Positions 1 through 11,459 are shown, numbered from the stretch's first letter. The stretch: 64,000 nt of DNA from Streptomyces pristinaespiralis (GCF_001278075.1 NZ_CP011340.1:6941501-7005500), one strand, 5' to 3'. The notes: generated by a model from the letters alone, not told the origin. Translations and numbers: made by a program.

Positions 1-14
1 CGTACAGCTCATGA
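1..14 (+). CDS. argJ: argJ 3' end (partial)
   Basis: Only the last codons are inside the window. Read in the frame that ends at TGA 12-14 they give Tyr-Ser-Ser-stop, which fits the C-terminus I recall for actinobacterial ArgJ (bifunctional ornithine acetyltransferase / N-acetylglutamate synthase). The stop overlaps the argB ATG by 4 bp (ATGA), the usual argJ-argB junction in Streptomyces. The call rests on this junction and on the following argB-argD-argR order. Confidence 0.5.
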
Positions 15-913
15 GCACGACCAGGAAGCACACCGCGCTGCCCAAGGCCCAGATCCTCATCGAGGCCCTGCCGTGGCTGACCCGCCACAACGGAAAGACC
101 GTCGTCATCAAGTTCGGCGGCAACGCCATGATCGACGAGGACCTGAAGGCGGCCTTCGCCCAGGACGTCGTCTTCCTCCGGCACGCCGGCCTCAAGCCGG
201 TCGTCGTGCACGGCGGCGGCCCGCAGATCTCCGCGGCGCTCGACCAGCACGGCCTGGTCAGCGAGTTCAAGGCGGGACTGCGGGTCACCACCCCGGAGGC
301 GATGGACGTCGTACGGATGGTGCTCGCCGGGCAGGTCCAGCGCGAACTGGTCGGCCTGCTCAACCAGCACGGCCCGTTCGCCGTCGGCCTCACCGGCGAG
401 GACGCCCACACCATCACCGCGACCAAGCACCAGCCGCAGATCGACGGCGAGTTCGTCGACATCGGCCGGGTCGGCGAGATCACCGAGATCGACACCGGCG
501 CCATCACGGCGCTCCTCGCCGACGGCCGGATCCCGGTCATCTCCTCGATCGCTCGCTCACAGGACGACGGACATGTCTACAACGTCAATGCTGATACGGC
601 GGCTGCGGCACTCGCTGCGGCGCTGGGCGCAGAGACCCTGATGGTCCTCACCGACGTCGAGGGCCTCTACGAGGACTGGCCCGACAGCGACGAGGTGATC
701 AGCCGGCTCACCGCCACCCAGCTGGAGAAGCTGCTGCCCGAACTGTCCAGCGGCATGGTGCCCAAGATGGAGGGCTGCCTGCACGCCGTGCGCAACGGGG
801 TCAACACCGCGCGTGTGATCGACGGCCGGGTCCAGCACTCGATCCTGCTGGAGATCTTCACGGACGAAGGCATCGGCACCATGGTCGTGCCCGACGTACA
901 GGGGGAAGCGTGA
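11..913 (+). CDS. argB: Acetylglutamate kinase
   Basis: Phosphorylates N-acetyl-L-glutamate, the second step of arginine synthesis, in the cytoplasm. The 300-residue product is the normal length. It shows the amino-acid-kinase phosphate-binding segment KFGGNAM (residues 34-40), the glycine-rich HGGGPQ loop (67-72), and a C-terminal part with VLTDVEGLY typical of the family. The start ATG overlaps the preceding argJ stop and the gene ends in a GTGA overlap with argD, so translation of argJ-argB-argD is probably coupled. In actinobacteria this step is usually feedback-inhibited by arginine; that is family knowledge, not read here. Confidence 0.97.
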   Translation: MSTTRKHTALPKAQILIEALPWLTRHNGKTVVIKFGGNAMIDEDLKAAFAQDVVFLRHAGLKPVVVHGGGPQISAALDQHGLVSEFKAGLRVTTPEAMDVVRMVLAGQVQRELVGLLNQHGPFAVGLTGEDAHTITATKHQPQIDGEFVDIGRVGEITEIDTGAITALLADGRIPVISSIARSQDDGHVYNVNADTAAAALAAALGAETLMVLTDVEGLYEDWPDSDEVISRLTATQLEKLLPELSSGMVPKMEGCLHAVRNGVNTARVIDGRVQHSILLEIFTDEGIGTMVVPDVQGEA

Positions 914-2133
914 GCAGCACCGGGAACGAGCAGCTCGCCCAGCGGTGGCAGGGCGTCATGTCCGACAACTACGGCACGCCGAAACTGTCGCTGGTCAGCG
1001 GAGAGGGCTCCAAGGTCCGGGACGCGGACGGCACCGAGTACACCGACTTCGTCGGCGGCATCGCGGTCAACGCGCTCGGCCACGCCCATCCCGCCGTCGT
1101 CGAGGCCGTCACCCGCCAGATCTCCCGCCTGGGCCACGTCTCCAACCTGTACGTCGCGGAACCGCCGGTCGCCCTCGCCGAGCGACTGCTCCAGCTGTTC
1201 GGCCGGCCGGGCAGGGTCTACTTCGCCAACTCGGGCGCCGAGGCCAACGAAGCCGCCTTCAAGATCGGCCGGCTGACCGGCCGCTCGCACATGGTGGCCA
1301 CCACCGGAGGATTCCACGGACGCACGATGGGCGCCCTGGCGCTCACCGGGCAGCCCGCGAAGCAGGAGCCCTTCCTGCCCCTGCCGTCGGACGTCACGCA
1401 CGTCCCGTACGGCGACGCGGAGGCGCTGCGCGCCGCGGTCACCGAGGACACCGCCTTCGTGATCATCGAGCCGATCCAGGGCGAGAACGGCGTGGTCGTG
1501 CCGCCCAAGGGCTACCTCGAGGCCGCCCGGGAGATCACCCGTGCCACCGGCACGCTGCTCGTCCTCGACGAGGTCCAGACCGGCATCGGACGTACCGGGC
1601 ACTGGTTCGAGCACCAGGCCCACCAGGGCGTGGAGCCCGACATCGTCACCCTGGCCAAGGGCCTCGGTGGCGGACTGCCCATCGGCGCGACCGTCGTCTT
1701 CGGTGCGGCGGCGGAGCTGCTGAAGCCCGGCCACCACGGCACCACGTTCGGCGGGAACCCGGTCGCGTGCGCGGCGGGACTCGCGGTCCTCGACACCCTC
1801 GCGGCCGACGGCGCCCTCGACACCGTCAAGCGGCTGGGCGAGAAGCTGCGCGACGAAATCGAGGGTCTCGGTCATCCGCTGGTCTCCCACGTCCGCGGCA
1901 GCGGCCTGCTGCTGGGTATCGTGCTCACCGGGCCCCTCGCACCGAAGGTGCAGCAGGCGGCCCAGGATGCGGGCTTCCTGGTGAACGCCCCCGCGCCCGA
2001 TGTCGTACGGCTCATGCCGGCACTGACCATCGCCGACGCGGAGGTGGACGCGTTCCTCCATGCGCTGCCCGGCATCCTCGACGCGAGCACGCCGGCCACG
2101 GCGGGCGACGGGGAAGGACGATCCGGAGAATGA
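910..2133 (+). CDS. argD: Acetylornithine aminotransferase
   Basis: PLP-dependent class-III aminotransferase that converts N-acetylglutamate semialdehyde to N-acetylornithine. The 407 residues are the usual size. Visible landmarks are [12 protein letters not shown] (about 107-118), the cofactor-contacting DEVQTG (220-225), the Schiff-base lysine in TLAKGLGGG (Lys250) and the [11 protein letters not shown] segment. It starts with GTG at 910 inside the argB stop (GTGA overlap). argR starts 7 bp after its stop, so argB-argD-argR form one transcriptional unit. Confidence 0.96.
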   Translation: MSSTGNEQLAQRWQGVMSDNYGTPKLSLVSGEGSKVRDADGTEYTDFVGGIAVNALGHAHPAVVEAVTRQISRLGHVSNLYVAEPPVALAERLLQLFGRPGRVYFANSGAEANEAAFKIGRLTGRSHMVATTGGFHGRTMGALALTGQPAKQEPFLPLPSDVTHVPYGDAEALRAAVTEDTAFVIIEPIQGENGVVVPPKGYLEAAREITRATGTLLVLDEVQTGIGRTGHWFEHQAHQGVEPDIVTLAKGLGGGLPIGATVVFGAAAELLKPGHHGTTFGGNPVACAAGLAVLDTLAADGALDTVKRLGEKLRDEIEGLGHPLVSHVRGSGLLLGIVLTGPLAPKVQQAAQDAGFLVNAPAPDVVRLMPALTIADAEVDAFLHALPGILDASTPATAGDGEGRSGE

Positions 2134-2140
2134 GACGACG

Positions 2141-2677
2141 ATGACCGACGCGAACGGCACCGAGCACGGCGGGCCCGCCGTACCGCAGACCCGCACGGCC
2201 CGCCACCGCCGGATCGTGGACATCCTCAACCGGCAGCCGGTGCGCTCCCAGAGCCAGTTGGCGAAACTCCTCGCGGACAACGGACTGCACGTCACCCAGG
2301 CGACGCTCTCCCGCGACCTCGACGAACTGGGCGCGGTGAAGATCCGCAACACCGGCGGCGAGCTCATCTACGCGGTGCCCAGCGAGGGCGGCTTCCGGAC
2401 CCCGCAGGCCCCGCTGGGCGAGTCGGCGAAGGAGGAGCGCATGCGGCGCCTCTCCGGCGAACTGCTGATCTCGGCGGAGGCGTCGGCCAACCTCGTGGTC
2501 CTGCGCACACCTCCGGGAGCGGCGCAGTTCCTCGCGTCGGCCATCGACCAGGCGGAACTGCACGATGTGCTCGGCACGATCGCGGGTGACGACACCCTGA
2601 TGCTGATCAGCCGCGACCCGGCGGGTGGGCAGGCGCTGGCGGACCATCTGCTGCGTCTGGCGCAGAACGACCGGTAG
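2141..2677 (+). CDS. argR: Arginine repressor
   Basis: Transcriptional regulator of arginine genes. An N-terminal winged-helix region contains [20 protein letters not shown] (DNA binding), followed by [19 protein letters not shown] and GTIAGDDT, the arginine-binding and hexamerisation region of the ArgR family. The open frame extends upstream to 2060 but that part overlaps argD; ATG 2141 follows a GGAG sequence at 2124-2127 and gives 178 residues, so I chose it. As last gene of the cluster it probably represses its own operon and argG (see the ARG-box-like site at 4947). Confidence 0.95.
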   Translation: MTDANGTEHGGPAVPQTRTARHRRIVDILNRQPVRSQSQLAKLLADNGLHVTQATLSRDLDELGAVKIRNTGGELIYAVPSEGGFRTPQAPLGESAKEERMRRLSGELLISAEASANLVVLRTPPGAAQFLASAIDQAELHDVLGTIAGDDTLMLISRDPAGGQALADHLLRLAQNDR

Positions 2678-2726
2678 GCCGGGGCGGGGCTTGTCCGGGG
2701 GTTCCGCCCGTACCCTCGCGCTCCAT

Positions 2727-2761
2727 CTCCGGCGGGGCCGGCGTCGTCGGCCCCGCCGGAG
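2727..2761. terminator. Bidirectional terminator-like hairpin
   Basis: Perfect 14-bp inverted repeat (2727-2740 with 2748-2761, 7-nt loop) between the converging argR and the minus-strand gene ending at 2800. There is no U-run, as is common for Streptomyces terminators. Confidence 0.7.
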
Positions 2762-2799
2762 TTCGTCTTCCGGTTCCGGAAGCGGCCCCGCGTTTCCGC

Positions 2800-3387
2800 T
2801 CAGTCCGTGCGGGCGGGGAGGGGCAGGGGCAGACCCGGGAGGCCGTCCAGGCTCACGCCGATGTGTTCCTTCTTCTCGCAGTACGCCGCGAACTCCTCGT
2901 CCGACTTCCGGCCGAAGTACTCGGCATGCTGCGTCCGTTCCTCCCGGTAGTCCATGAACGGCACGGCGAAGCCGCAGACCTGGCTGATGCGGCGGGCGTG
3001 GACGACGATGATCGCGCGGGCGGCCGGGCCGTCGGCGTCCTTGAAGAGGCCGATCAGCGCGGGCCAGCGCGGATCGTCACGGAAGACCGCCTCGCCCTGG
3101 CCGTGCACCCGCACCACCTGCGGCGGCCCGGAGAACGCGCACCACATCAGGGTGATCCGCCCGTTCCCCTCCTCCCGCAGATGTGCGATCGTCTCGGCGC
3201 CGCTGCCGCCGAAGTCGAGGTAGGCGACCGTCGCCTCGTCGATGACGGCCAGCGTGCCGCTGCGGCCCTTGGGCGACAGGTTGACGTGCCCGTCCCCTGT
3301 CAGCGGCGCGGTCGCCGTGAAGAACACCGGCTGCTGTTCGATGAAGTCCCGGAGCCGGCCTTCGATGCGTTCAAACGTTTTACCCAT
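2800..3387 (-). CDS. Pyridoxamine 5'-phosphate oxidase-like protein
   Basis: 195-residue protein of the split-barrel flavin/F420-binding fold, recognisable from PVFFTATAPLTGDGHVNLSPKG near the N-terminus, the LDFGGSGAETIAHLREEGNGRITLM block and the central VHGQGEAVF strand. Such proteins bind FMN, F420 or haem and often have uncharacterised oxidoreductase roles; the substrate cannot be inferred. It is monocistronic, converges on argR and is divergent from nothing close by. I see no signal peptide or membrane segment. Confidence 0.8.
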   Translation of the reverse strand: MGKTFERIEGRLRDFIEQQPVFFTATAPLTGDGHVNLSPKGRSGTLAVIDEATVAYLDFGGSGAETIAHLREEGNGRITLMWCAFSGPPQVVRVHGQGEAVFRDDPRWPALIGLFKDADGPAARAIIVVHARRISQVCGFAVPFMDYREERTQHAEYFGRKSDEEFAAYCEKKEHIGVSLDGLPGLPLPLPARTD

Positions 3388-3429
3388 GGGGTGATTATCG
3401 ACCTGACCCTTCCGGGTTCTGTCTGCGCG

Positions 3430-4845
3430 TCAGGACGTCCCGGACCGCGCGAGGCCGATCCGCGTGCGTGTCACGTCCATGGCGTCTTCGCTGAAGAGGT
3501 GCGCGCACTGCCGGAGCAGCCGGTCCACCTCCGCGTCACCCGGCGGGACCTCGCGCGTCCAGGTCCGGTTGCGCACCGTGGACTCCGCCCTGACCCGAAG
3601 GCGGGGGTCGGTGTCCGCCAACAGGGCCACGCAGGAACGGAGTTGCACGACCCCGCCCCGCTCCCGCAGCAGGCGGAAGGCGGCCTGACGGGTTGCGGTG
3701 GGCCACCGTGGCGACAGCCGCTCGGTGAGCAGGTCCGCGCAGAGCCGGCGTGCGTAGGGGAGCAGCGCCCGCGCCGCCTCGCGGGCGACGGCCGGCGCCG
3801 GGTCGTCCACCAGGGGAAGCACGGTCTCGACGGACGCCGATTCGAGCAGCCGCAGCCCGGCCACGGCCTGCGCGCGCACACCGCCGGAGGGATGTGTCAG
3901 CAGCGTGCGGAGCAGTGCGGCGTCCTCCCGCCGACCGCACTCCGCGAGCCCGGTGACGGCGTAGGGCGCCACGGTGTCGAGGTGCCCGCACAGCTCGAGG
4001 TGGCGGGCGTGCGGATCTCCGCCGTCCTGGCTGATCACCCACCGGGCGCAGGCTCGTACCAGGCCCGACCGGTCGGCGAGGTGGTTCGCCGCCTCGTGCG
4101 CCCGCCCCGCCTGCCGCAGCGCCGTGACCCCGGCCGACCGTACGAGCGGCATGCGCCCGCCGAGCAGGATGTCGACGGCGCGGTCGTCGGGTCCCTGGGC
4201 CGCCATGGCGGCGAGCGCCGCGTCCGTCCACAGCCGCGCGAGGACCGGATCCGGATCGCCGGCGGCCCGGCGCGCCAGCGCCCGTACGTCCAGCAGCCCG
4301 TGGTCGAGCACGACGCGTGCGGCGAGGCGCCGTGTCGCGCTGTCCCGCGAGTCCCGAAGGAGGCTCTGCGCCAGATCCGGAACGGCATCCAGCGCCTCCT
4401 CGAAGAGCCCGCGCGCCCATCCGCCCTCCACCCGGCGGCCCAGCCGCAGCACCAGTGGCGTGAGATCGCGCAGGCTCTGCTCCGGTGCGCCTGTCAACCG
4501 CTCCCTGAGCAGTACGCGGGCGCAAAGCCGCACCGGCTCGACCCAGTCGGTGCAGCGCACGACGACGAGGTGCCAGAAGGCGGACGTCCGTGCCCCGGTG
4601 ACGAGCGCGTTCTCGCGGACCCGGCCGTCCGGGTGGCACAGGGCGGTCTCCTGCCGTTGGCACAGCCGGCCGGACGTCCGCGGGTCGTACTCGTCCCACC
4701 AGTACCGTCCGAAGGCCCGGACCGCCTGGTCCAGCGCCGTCCAGCAGGCCGGGTCGTCGAAGTCCAGCACCTGGTTCGCCGTGCGCCCCTCGAGCAGCTG
4801 CCCCACGGCCGCCCTGCTCGTCGCCTCGTTCCACCGCTTCCCCAT
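3430..4845 (-). CDS. HEAT-repeat-like hypothetical protein
   Basis: 471 residues, no signal peptide. The N-terminal 110 residues contain a Trp-rich section (FGRYWWDEYDP) that I do not recognise. From about residue 120 onward there are repeated helical pairs rich in Ala, Arg and Leu, of the kind ...DPDPVLARLWTDAALAAMA... and ...HPSGGVRAQAVAGLRLLE..., consistent with HEAT/PBS-lyase-type repeats used for protein-protein contact. The function is unknown. It is transcribed away from argG, 147 bp upstream of that gene's start, so the two promoters share this intergenic region. Confidence 0.65.
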   Translation of the reverse strand: MGKRWNEATSRAAVGQLLEGRTANQVLDFDDPACWTALDQAVRAFGRYWWDEYDPRTSGRLCQRQETALCHPDGRVRENALVTGARTSAFWHLVVVRCTDWVEPVRLCARVLLRERLTGAPEQSLRDLTPLVLRLGRRVEGGWARGLFEEALDAVPDLAQSLLRDSRDSATRRLAARVVLDHGLLDVRALARRAAGDPDPVLARLWTDAALAAMAAQGPDDRAVDILLGGRMPLVRSAGVTALRQAGRAHEAANHLADRSGLVRACARWVISQDGGDPHARHLELCGHLDTVAPYAVTGLAECGRREDAALLRTLLTHPSGGVRAQAVAGLRLLESASVETVLPLVDDPAPAVAREAARALLPYARRLCADLLTERLSPRWPTATRQAAFRLLRERGGVVQLRSCVALLADTDPRLRVRAESTVRNRTWTREVPPGDAEVDRLLRQCAHLFSEDAMDVTRTRIGLARSGTS

Positions 4846-4927
4846 GCCCCCGCACCCCTTCCGCGCCGATCGCGCCGCTCACACTAGGAGGGGGCGACCA
4901 CCGCTGACCAGCGGGTTTCCCGGTCGA

Positions 4928-4964
4928 TTGACAAACCATGCGGAGGACTGCATAGTTATACCCA
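4928..4964 (+). promoter_or_regulatory. argG promoter with overlapping ARG-box-like operator
   Basis: A consensus -35 TTGACA (4928-4933) lies 17 bp before CATAGT (4951-4956), a plausible -10. An 18-bp segment at 4947-4964, beginning ACTGCATAGTTAT, matches the left half of the Streptomyces ARG box as I recall it (AWTGCATRWWYATGCAWT); a second TATGCA half lies at 4971-4976. Repressor bound here would cover the -10, giving arginine-dependent repression. Confidence 0.6.
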
Positions 4965-4992
4965 TCAGCGTATGCACCGTAAGGAGAAACCC

Positions 4993-6186
4993 GTGACCGA
5001 GCGCGTCGTACTCGCCTACTCGGGCGGCCTGGACACCTCCGTCGCCATCGGCTGGATCGCCGAGGAGACGGGCGCCGAGGTCATCGCCGTTGCCGTGGAC
5101 GTCGGCCAGGGCGGCGAGGACCTGGACGTCATCCGCAAGCGCGCGCTCGCCTGCGGTGCTGTGGAGGCCGAGGTGGCCGACGCCAAGGACGAGTTCGCCG
5201 AGGAGTACTGCCTCCCCGCGATCAAGGCCAACGCCCTCTACATGGACCGCTACCCGCTGGTCTCCGCCCTCTCCCGGCCGACGATCGTCAAGCACCTCGT
5301 CGCCGCCGCCAAGAAGCACGGCGCCACCACCGTCGCCCACGGCTGCACCGGCAAGGGCAACGACCAGGTGCGGTTCGAGGCCGGCATCGTCGCCCTCGCG
5401 CCCGAGCTGAAGTGCATCGCCCCGGTCCGTGACTACGCGATGACCCGGGACAAGGCGATCGCCTTCTGCGAGGAGAAGCAGCTCCCGATCGCCACCACCA
5501 AGAAGTCGCCGTACTCCATCGACCAGAACGTCTTCGGGCGGGCCGTCGAGACCGGCTTCCTGGAGGACATCTGGAACGCGCCGATCGAGGACATCTACGA
5601 GTACACCTCGAACCCGGCGGAGCAGCGCGAGGCCGACGAGGTCGTCATCTCCTTCAAGGCCGGTGTCCCGGTCGCCATCGACGGCAAGCCCGTCACCGTG
5701 CTCCAGGCCATCCAGCAGCTCAACGAGCGCGCCGGCGCACAGGGCATCGGCCGGATCGACATGGTCGAGGACCGGCTCGTCGGCATCAAGTCCCGTGAGG
5801 TCTACGAGGCCCCCGGCGCCATCGCGCTGATCACCGCGCACCAGGAGCTGGAGAACGTCACCGTCGAGCGTGAGCTGGCCCGGTACAAGCGGCAGGTCGA
5901 GCAGCGCTGGGGCGAGCTGGTCTACGACGGCCTGTGGTTCTCCCCGCTCAAGCGCGCCCTGGACGGTTTCATCAACGAGGCCAACCAGCACGTCACCGGC
6001 GACATCCGGATGACCCTGCACGGCGGCCGGGCCGTCGTCACCGGCCGGAAGTCCGACGAGTCGCTGTACGACTTCAACCTCGCCACCTACGACTCGGGCG
6101 ACACGTTCGACCAGTCGAAGGCGCAGGGCTTCATCGAGATCTTCGGCCTGTCGCAGAAGATCGCCGCCAAGCGGGACCTGGCGTAA
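4993..6186 (+). CDS. argG: Argininosuccinate synthase
   Basis: Joins citrulline and aspartate at the expense of ATP. The product of 397 residues carries the PP-loop AYSGGLDTS (residues 8-16), the [13 protein letters not shown] segment and [12 protein letters not shown] typical of the bacterial enzyme. An upstream in-frame ATG at 4972 exists, but AAGGAG at 4981-4986 is correctly spaced for GTG 4993, so that start was chosen. argH follows after 77 bp, and the two probably share the promoter at 4928. Confidence 0.96.
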   Translation: MTERVVLAYSGGLDTSVAIGWIAEETGAEVIAVAVDVGQGGEDLDVIRKRALACGAVEAEVADAKDEFAEEYCLPAIKANALYMDRYPLVSALSRPTIVKHLVAAAKKHGATTVAHGCTGKGNDQVRFEAGIVALAPELKCIAPVRDYAMTRDKAIAFCEEKQLPIATTKKSPYSIDQNVFGRAVETGFLEDIWNAPIEDIYEYTSNPAEQREADEVVISFKAGVPVAIDGKPVTVLQAIQQLNERAGAQGIGRIDMVEDRLVGIKSREVYEAPGAIALITAHQELENVTVERELARYKRQVEQRWGELVYDGLWFSPLKRALDGFINEANQHVTGDIRMTLHGGRAVVTGRKSDESLYDFNLATYDSGDTFDQSKAQGFIEIFGLSQKIAAKRDLA

Positions 6187-6200
6187 CCCGCCTGCGTTGA

Positions 6201-7691
<1,491 letters not shown>

Positions 7692-7717
7692 CGTGGGGGC
7701 GCCGTCGCCCCTTCTGC

Positions 7718-7767
7718 CGGCGCGTCGAGGTCCGGACCGGCCGACCGGTCCGGACCTCGACGCGCCG
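7718..7767. terminator. Perfect 23-bp stem-loop, bidirectional terminator
   Basis: Arms 7718-7740 and 7745-7767 are exact reverse complements around the 4-nt loop CCGA. It sits between argH and the converging helR-like gene and probably ends both transcripts. Confidence 0.85.
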
Positions 7768-7784
7768 CGTGCGTCCCTTTGACG

Positions 7785-9992
7785 TCAGGCGCTCGTGAGG
7801 ATGACGAGCTGCTGGGTCGCCCGGGTCATCGCCACATAGCGGTCGACCGCTCCCTCGACGCCCTCGCCGAACGCCTCCGGGTCGACGAGGACGACCAGGT
7901 CGAACTCCAGCCCCTTCGACAGCTCCGGGGTCAGCGACCGGACACGGGGTGTCGTCGGCCGGAACGCGGGATCGCCGATGACGCAGGCGATCCCCTCGGC
8001 GTGTGCGGCGAGCCAGGTGTCGAGGACCGGGGCGAGATCCGAAACGGCTCCGTGGACGACGGGGACGCCGCTGCTGCGGATGGAGGCCGGCACGTTGGCG
8101 TCGGGGAGCACGGCACGGATGACCGGCTCGGCCTCCGTCATGACCTCTTCCGGCGTCCGGTAGTTGACGTTCAGGGACGTCAGTTCGACCCGGTCGAGCC
8201 CGACCCGCTCCAGCCGTTCCCGCCACGACTCGGTGAACCCGTGCCTGGCCTGGGCACGGTCCCCGACGATGGTGAAGCTCCGGGACGGGCACCGCTGCAG
8301 CAGCATCTGCCACTCCGCGTCGGTCAGCTCCTGCGCCTCGTCCACCACGATGTGCGCGAACGGCCCGGCCAGCAGGTCCGGTTCGACGCCCGGTGACGCG
8401 TTCTCGTCGACCAGGGCGTCGTGGAAGTCCTCGCCGCGGAGCATCGTCACCAGGCCCGTCCCGTACTCGTCGTCGGCGACCTCGATCAGGGAGTCGACGA
8501 CCCTGGCCATGTGCTCCCGTTCGGCGGCGACAGCCGCGTTCTGCCGCCTCTTGCGCCGCGCCGCCTCCGGGTCGCCGAGCCGCTGCCGTGCCGCGTCCAG
8601 GAGCGGCAGGTCGGACACCGTCCAGGCCTGGGCGTCGGCGCGCTGCAGTTTCCGCACCTCGTCGCGGCTGAGCCAGGGAGCGCACATCCGCAGGTAGGCG
8701 GGGACCGACCACAGGTCGGAGACGAGGTCGGCCGCCTCGAGCAGCGGCCACGCGCGGTTGAAGGCCGTGAGCAGCTCCCTGTTCTGCCGCAGCGACCTGC
8801 GGAGCAGGGCGTCCGGGACCTCCCCGTCGTCCGCGGAGGCGTCGCCCTCGTGCTTGTCCACCAGGATCGTGAGCAGCTCCTCCCAGACCAGGTCACGCGC
8901 CTCGTTGTGCGGGACTCCGGGCTCCGCCGCCTCGAACGCCACGGCCCATTCACGGGCGCTCAGCCAGATGTCGGACCAGTGGGTCGTGACCGTCATCCCC
9001 TCGGTGGGCGGCTCCTCGTAGAACCTGACGGCCTTCTCGATCGCTTTGACCAGATCCGCCGACGACTTCAGGCGGGCCACGTCCGGATCGCTCTCGATCC
9101 TCGCCGCGGCTCCCTCGGCGACGAGGTCCCGCAGGACGCAGGTCTGCACGCCCTCCTCTCCGAGGCTGGGCAGCACGTCCGCGACGTAGCCCAGGTAGGG
9201 CCGGCTGGGACCGACGAAGAGCACGCCGCCCCGGCGGTGACCGAGACGGGGGTCGGAGTACAGGAGGTACGCGGAGCGGTGCAGGGCGACCACGGTCTTC
9301 CCCGTGCCCGGACCGCCGTCCACGACGAGAGCGCCGCGGGACCCCGCGCGGATGATGGCGTCCTGGTCGGCCTGGATGGTGCCGAGGACGTCCCGCATCC
9401 GTTCCGACCGGTTGCTGCCCAGGCTGGCGATGAAGGCGGACTGGTCGTCGAGGGCGGCGTGCCCGGCGCAGCGCCTGATCAGCTCGTCCCCGACAAGACC
9501 GTCCGAGGTGAACACCTCGTCCCAGTAGTCGCTGATCCGGCCACGGGTCCAGCGGTATCTGCGGCGGCTCGCCAGACCCATCGGGTTGGCGTGGGTGGCT
9601 CCGAAGAACGGCTCGGCCGCGGGAGAGCGCCAGTCGACCAGCAGCTGCCGGCCCTCGCTGTCCGTGAGGCCGAGCCGTCCGACGTGGACGGGCTCGTCGG
9701 GGCTGTCCGCGTCGACCATGTGTCCGAGGCACAGGTCCAGGCCGAAGCGACGCAGGGTGCGCAGGCGGGTGGTCAGCCGGTGGATCTCCGCGTCCCGGTC
9801 CATCGCCTGCTGACCGATGCCGCCGGGCGCCTTGCGCTCTGCGTCGAGGCGGTCGGTCAGCTCGGCGATCGACTGCTCCAGACACGCCGAGATGGCCGCG
9901 AAGTGCTGCTCGTCGGCGGCGATCAGCGTCGGGTCGGCCTTGGAGGAGAGGCGGTCGGGAAGGTCGAACGCGCTGGTGGTCAGGGGGGTCAC
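7785..9992 (-). CDS. helR: HelD/HelR-type RNA polymerase-associated ATPase
   Basis: 735-residue UvrD-like protein. An N-terminal helical, charged region (about 1-110, with AAISACLEQSIAELTDRL) fits the coiled-coil arm of the HelD family. Walker A is GGPGTGKT at about 226-233; Walker B is VVDEAQE near residue 548; the C-terminal DRYVAMTRATQQLVIL is helicase motif VI. HelD-type proteins release stalled RNA polymerase; the actinobacterial HelR branch displaces rifamycins from the polymerase. The start GTG follows ACGGAG by about 9 nt. It lies 181 bp downstream of a rifamycin-type glycosyltransferase gene in the same direction, which favours HelR, but a plain HelD cannot be excluded without phylogeny. 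Confidence 0.75.
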   Translation of the reverse strand: MTPLTTSAFDLPDRLSSKADPTLIAADEQHFAAISACLEQSIAELTDRLDAERKAPGGIGQQAMDRDAEIHRLTTRLRTLRRFGLDLCLGHMVDADSPDEPVHVGRLGLTDSEGRQLLVDWRSPAAEPFFGATHANPMGLASRRRYRWTRGRISDYWDEVFTSDGLVGDELIRRCAGHAALDDQSAFIASLGSNRSERMRDVLGTIQADQDAIIRAGSRGALVVDGGPGTGKTVVALHRSAYLLYSDPRLGHRRGGVLFVGPSRPYLGYVADVLPSLGEEGVQTCVLRDLVAEGAAARIESDPDVARLKSSADLVKAIEKAVRFYEEPPTEGMTVTTHWSDIWLSAREWAVAFEAAEPGVPHNEARDLVWEELLTILVDKHEGDASADDGEVPDALLRRSLRQNRELLTAFNRAWPLLEAADLVSDLWSVPAYLRMCAPWLSRDEVRKLQRADAQAWTVSDLPLLDAARQRLGDPEAARRKRRQNAAVAAEREHMARVVDSLIEVADDEYGTGLVTMLRGEDFHDALVDENASPGVEPDLLAGPFAHIVVDEAQELTDAEWQMLLQRCPSRSFTIVGDRAQARHGFTESWRERLERVGLDRVELTSLNVNYRTPEEVMTEAEPVIRAVLPDANVPASIRSSGVPVVHGAVSDLAPVLDTWLAAHAEGIACVIGDPAFRPTTPRVRSLTPELSKGLEFDLVVLVDPEAFGEGVEGAVDRYVAMTRATQQLVILTSA

Positions 9993-10173
9993 GTCATCAG
10001 CTCCGTTGTGAGGCCGCTTGCAGGTGTCGCGTGCAGCAGGTCGTCCGGACCGTTGTGCCGAACCGGGTGGTCATTCCGGGCGACGCTCCGCCCGGCGTGC
10101 ACCCGACGGCCGGGGCCGGCGCGGGTCGCCAGGGTTCGCGGGTTCTCGTGTTCCGGTTCGGCGGTCCCGTGGG

Positions 10174-11409
10174 TCACGCGGACGGGGGCGGCCATTCCTG
10201 GCCGACCGTATCGAACAGCAGCTTCGCGGCCACCATCGCTCCGTCGGTGCGGACCTTGCCGGCCACGGCCTTCGCCCGGTCCCGGGTCTCCGGCGTCAGG
10301 GCAGCCCCGAGCGCGGCCGACAGGGACTCGAGGGTCGGGGTCGGACCGTCATGGGCCGCGCCGATGCCCAACTCGGCCACCCGGCTTGCCCAGTAGGGCT
10401 GGTCGACCGACTGGGGCACCACCACCTGCGGCGTGCCGGAAAGGGTGGCCGTCGTCGTCGTGCCCGCACCGCCGTGATGCACGACGGCGGCCACCCGGCC
10501 GAAGAGCGCCTGGTGGTTGACCTCGCCGACGGCGAAGCAGTCGTCATGGTCGTCGGTCAGCGCCAGGTCGGCCCAGCCGCGGGAGAGGAGTACGCGGCGG
10601 CCCTGCGCGCGGACCGCCTCGACCACCACGTGGGCGGCGTCCGTCGACGTGTGCAGGGGCATGCTGCCGAAGCCCACGTACACCGGTGGTTCGCCCGCGT
10701 CCAGGAACGCCGCCAACTCGTCGGGCAGCGGGCGTTCGTCCGGCAGGGTCCACGCGCCGGTCTGCACCACGTCGAGGTCCGCCGGCTCCTGCCACGGGTC
10801 GAGGACCGGGTCCGTCGCAAGCCACGGGCGGTCGCCGAAGACGTAGTCGCGGACGCCCGTCACCGGCGGCAGGCCCGCCGACGCCCGGCTGGTGTTGAGC
10901 GCCTCACCGAACAGTGCGTCGATGCTCTGTGCGTCCAGCTCCCACAGCACCCGGTTGTCGGTCACGTCCGGCGGGAAGGGCCTGCCCGCGTACGCCAGCG
11001 GCGGGTGGTGCGGCGACGGCAGGGTGAGCTGCTGGAAGGTCACGGACACCGAGGGGATGCCCAGCTTCTCGGCCACCGACAGTGCGCCGGCCGCGGCCGG
11101 CATCGGGCCGGTCGCCACCAGGACGTCACATCCCTCGGCCGCCGGGGGGACCGCGGCGAACACATCGGCGATCAGCGCGGCGCCGCGCTCGGGCAGGGAC
11201 GACGCCGGCGGCGCCGCCTTCGTCAGCGCGCGCGCCGACGGGCCGACCGGGACCAGCGGCACGCCCACACCGGCCAGGCGCTGCGCGAAGTCCTCGTCCG
11301 GCGGCGCGCACACCCGTACCTCGGCGCCCAGTTCCCGCAGCCGCACCGCGAGTCCCACCAGTGGTTCGACGTCACCGCGCGACCCGTACGTCGACAACAA
11401 CACACGCAT
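10174..11409 (-). CDS. rgt: GT-B glycosyltransferase, probable rifamycin glycosyltransferase
   Basis: 411 residues, of the antibiotic-glycosyltransferase (GT1) family. The N-terminus RVLLSTYGSRGDVEPLVGLA and the C-terminal donor-binding block HHGGAGTTTTATLSG followed by QVVVPQSVDQPYWA (about 308-345) are typical. Enzymes of this group include macrolide, vancomycin and rifamycin glycosyltransferases; there is no biosynthetic cluster around it, and a rifamycin-associated-element-like palindrome lies 59 bp upstream, so inactivation of rifamycin by sugar transfer is the most likely role. Exact acceptor specificity is inference. ATG 11409 is the only good start. Confidence 0.7.
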   Translation of the reverse strand: MRVLLSTYGSRGDVEPLVGLAVRLRELGAEVRVCAPPDEDFAQRLAGVGVPLVPVGPSARALTKAAPPASSLPERGAALIADVFAAVPPAAEGCDVLVATGPMPAAAGALSVAEKLGIPSVSVTFQQLTLPSPHHPPLAYAGRPFPPDVTDNRVLWELDAQSIDALFGEALNTSRASAGLPPVTGVRDYVFGDRPWLATDPVLDPWQEPADLDVVQTGAWTLPDERPLPDELAAFLDAGEPPVYVGFGSMPLHTSTDAAHVVVEAVRAQGRRVLLSRGWADLALTDDHDDCFAVGEVNHQALFGRVAAVVHHGGAGTTTTATLSGTPQVVVPQSVDQPYWASRVAELGIGAAHDGPTPTLESLSAALGAALTPETRDRAKAVAGKVRTDGAMVAAKLLFDTVGQEWPPPSA

Positions 11410-11425
11410 TTCGTAACGCTCGCTT

Positions 11426-11459
11426 CCGCAGATTCCGGCTCAGGCCGGAGATTCTGCGG
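11426..11459 (-). promoter_or_regulatory. Leader hairpin upstream of rgt
   Basis: Imperfect inverted repeat (arms starting CCGCAGA...TCCGGC and returning GCCGGA...TTCTGCGG) with a small internal asymmetry, lying between the RAE-like site and the rgt start. If transcription starts near the RAE-like site it may partly overlap the -10 or fold in the 5' leader. Confidence 0.4.

Noticed and set aside
667..2367. Long minus-strand open frame across argB-argD-argR
   Set aside because: Mirror frame of high-G+C coding sequence; the plus-strand genes are unambiguous families.
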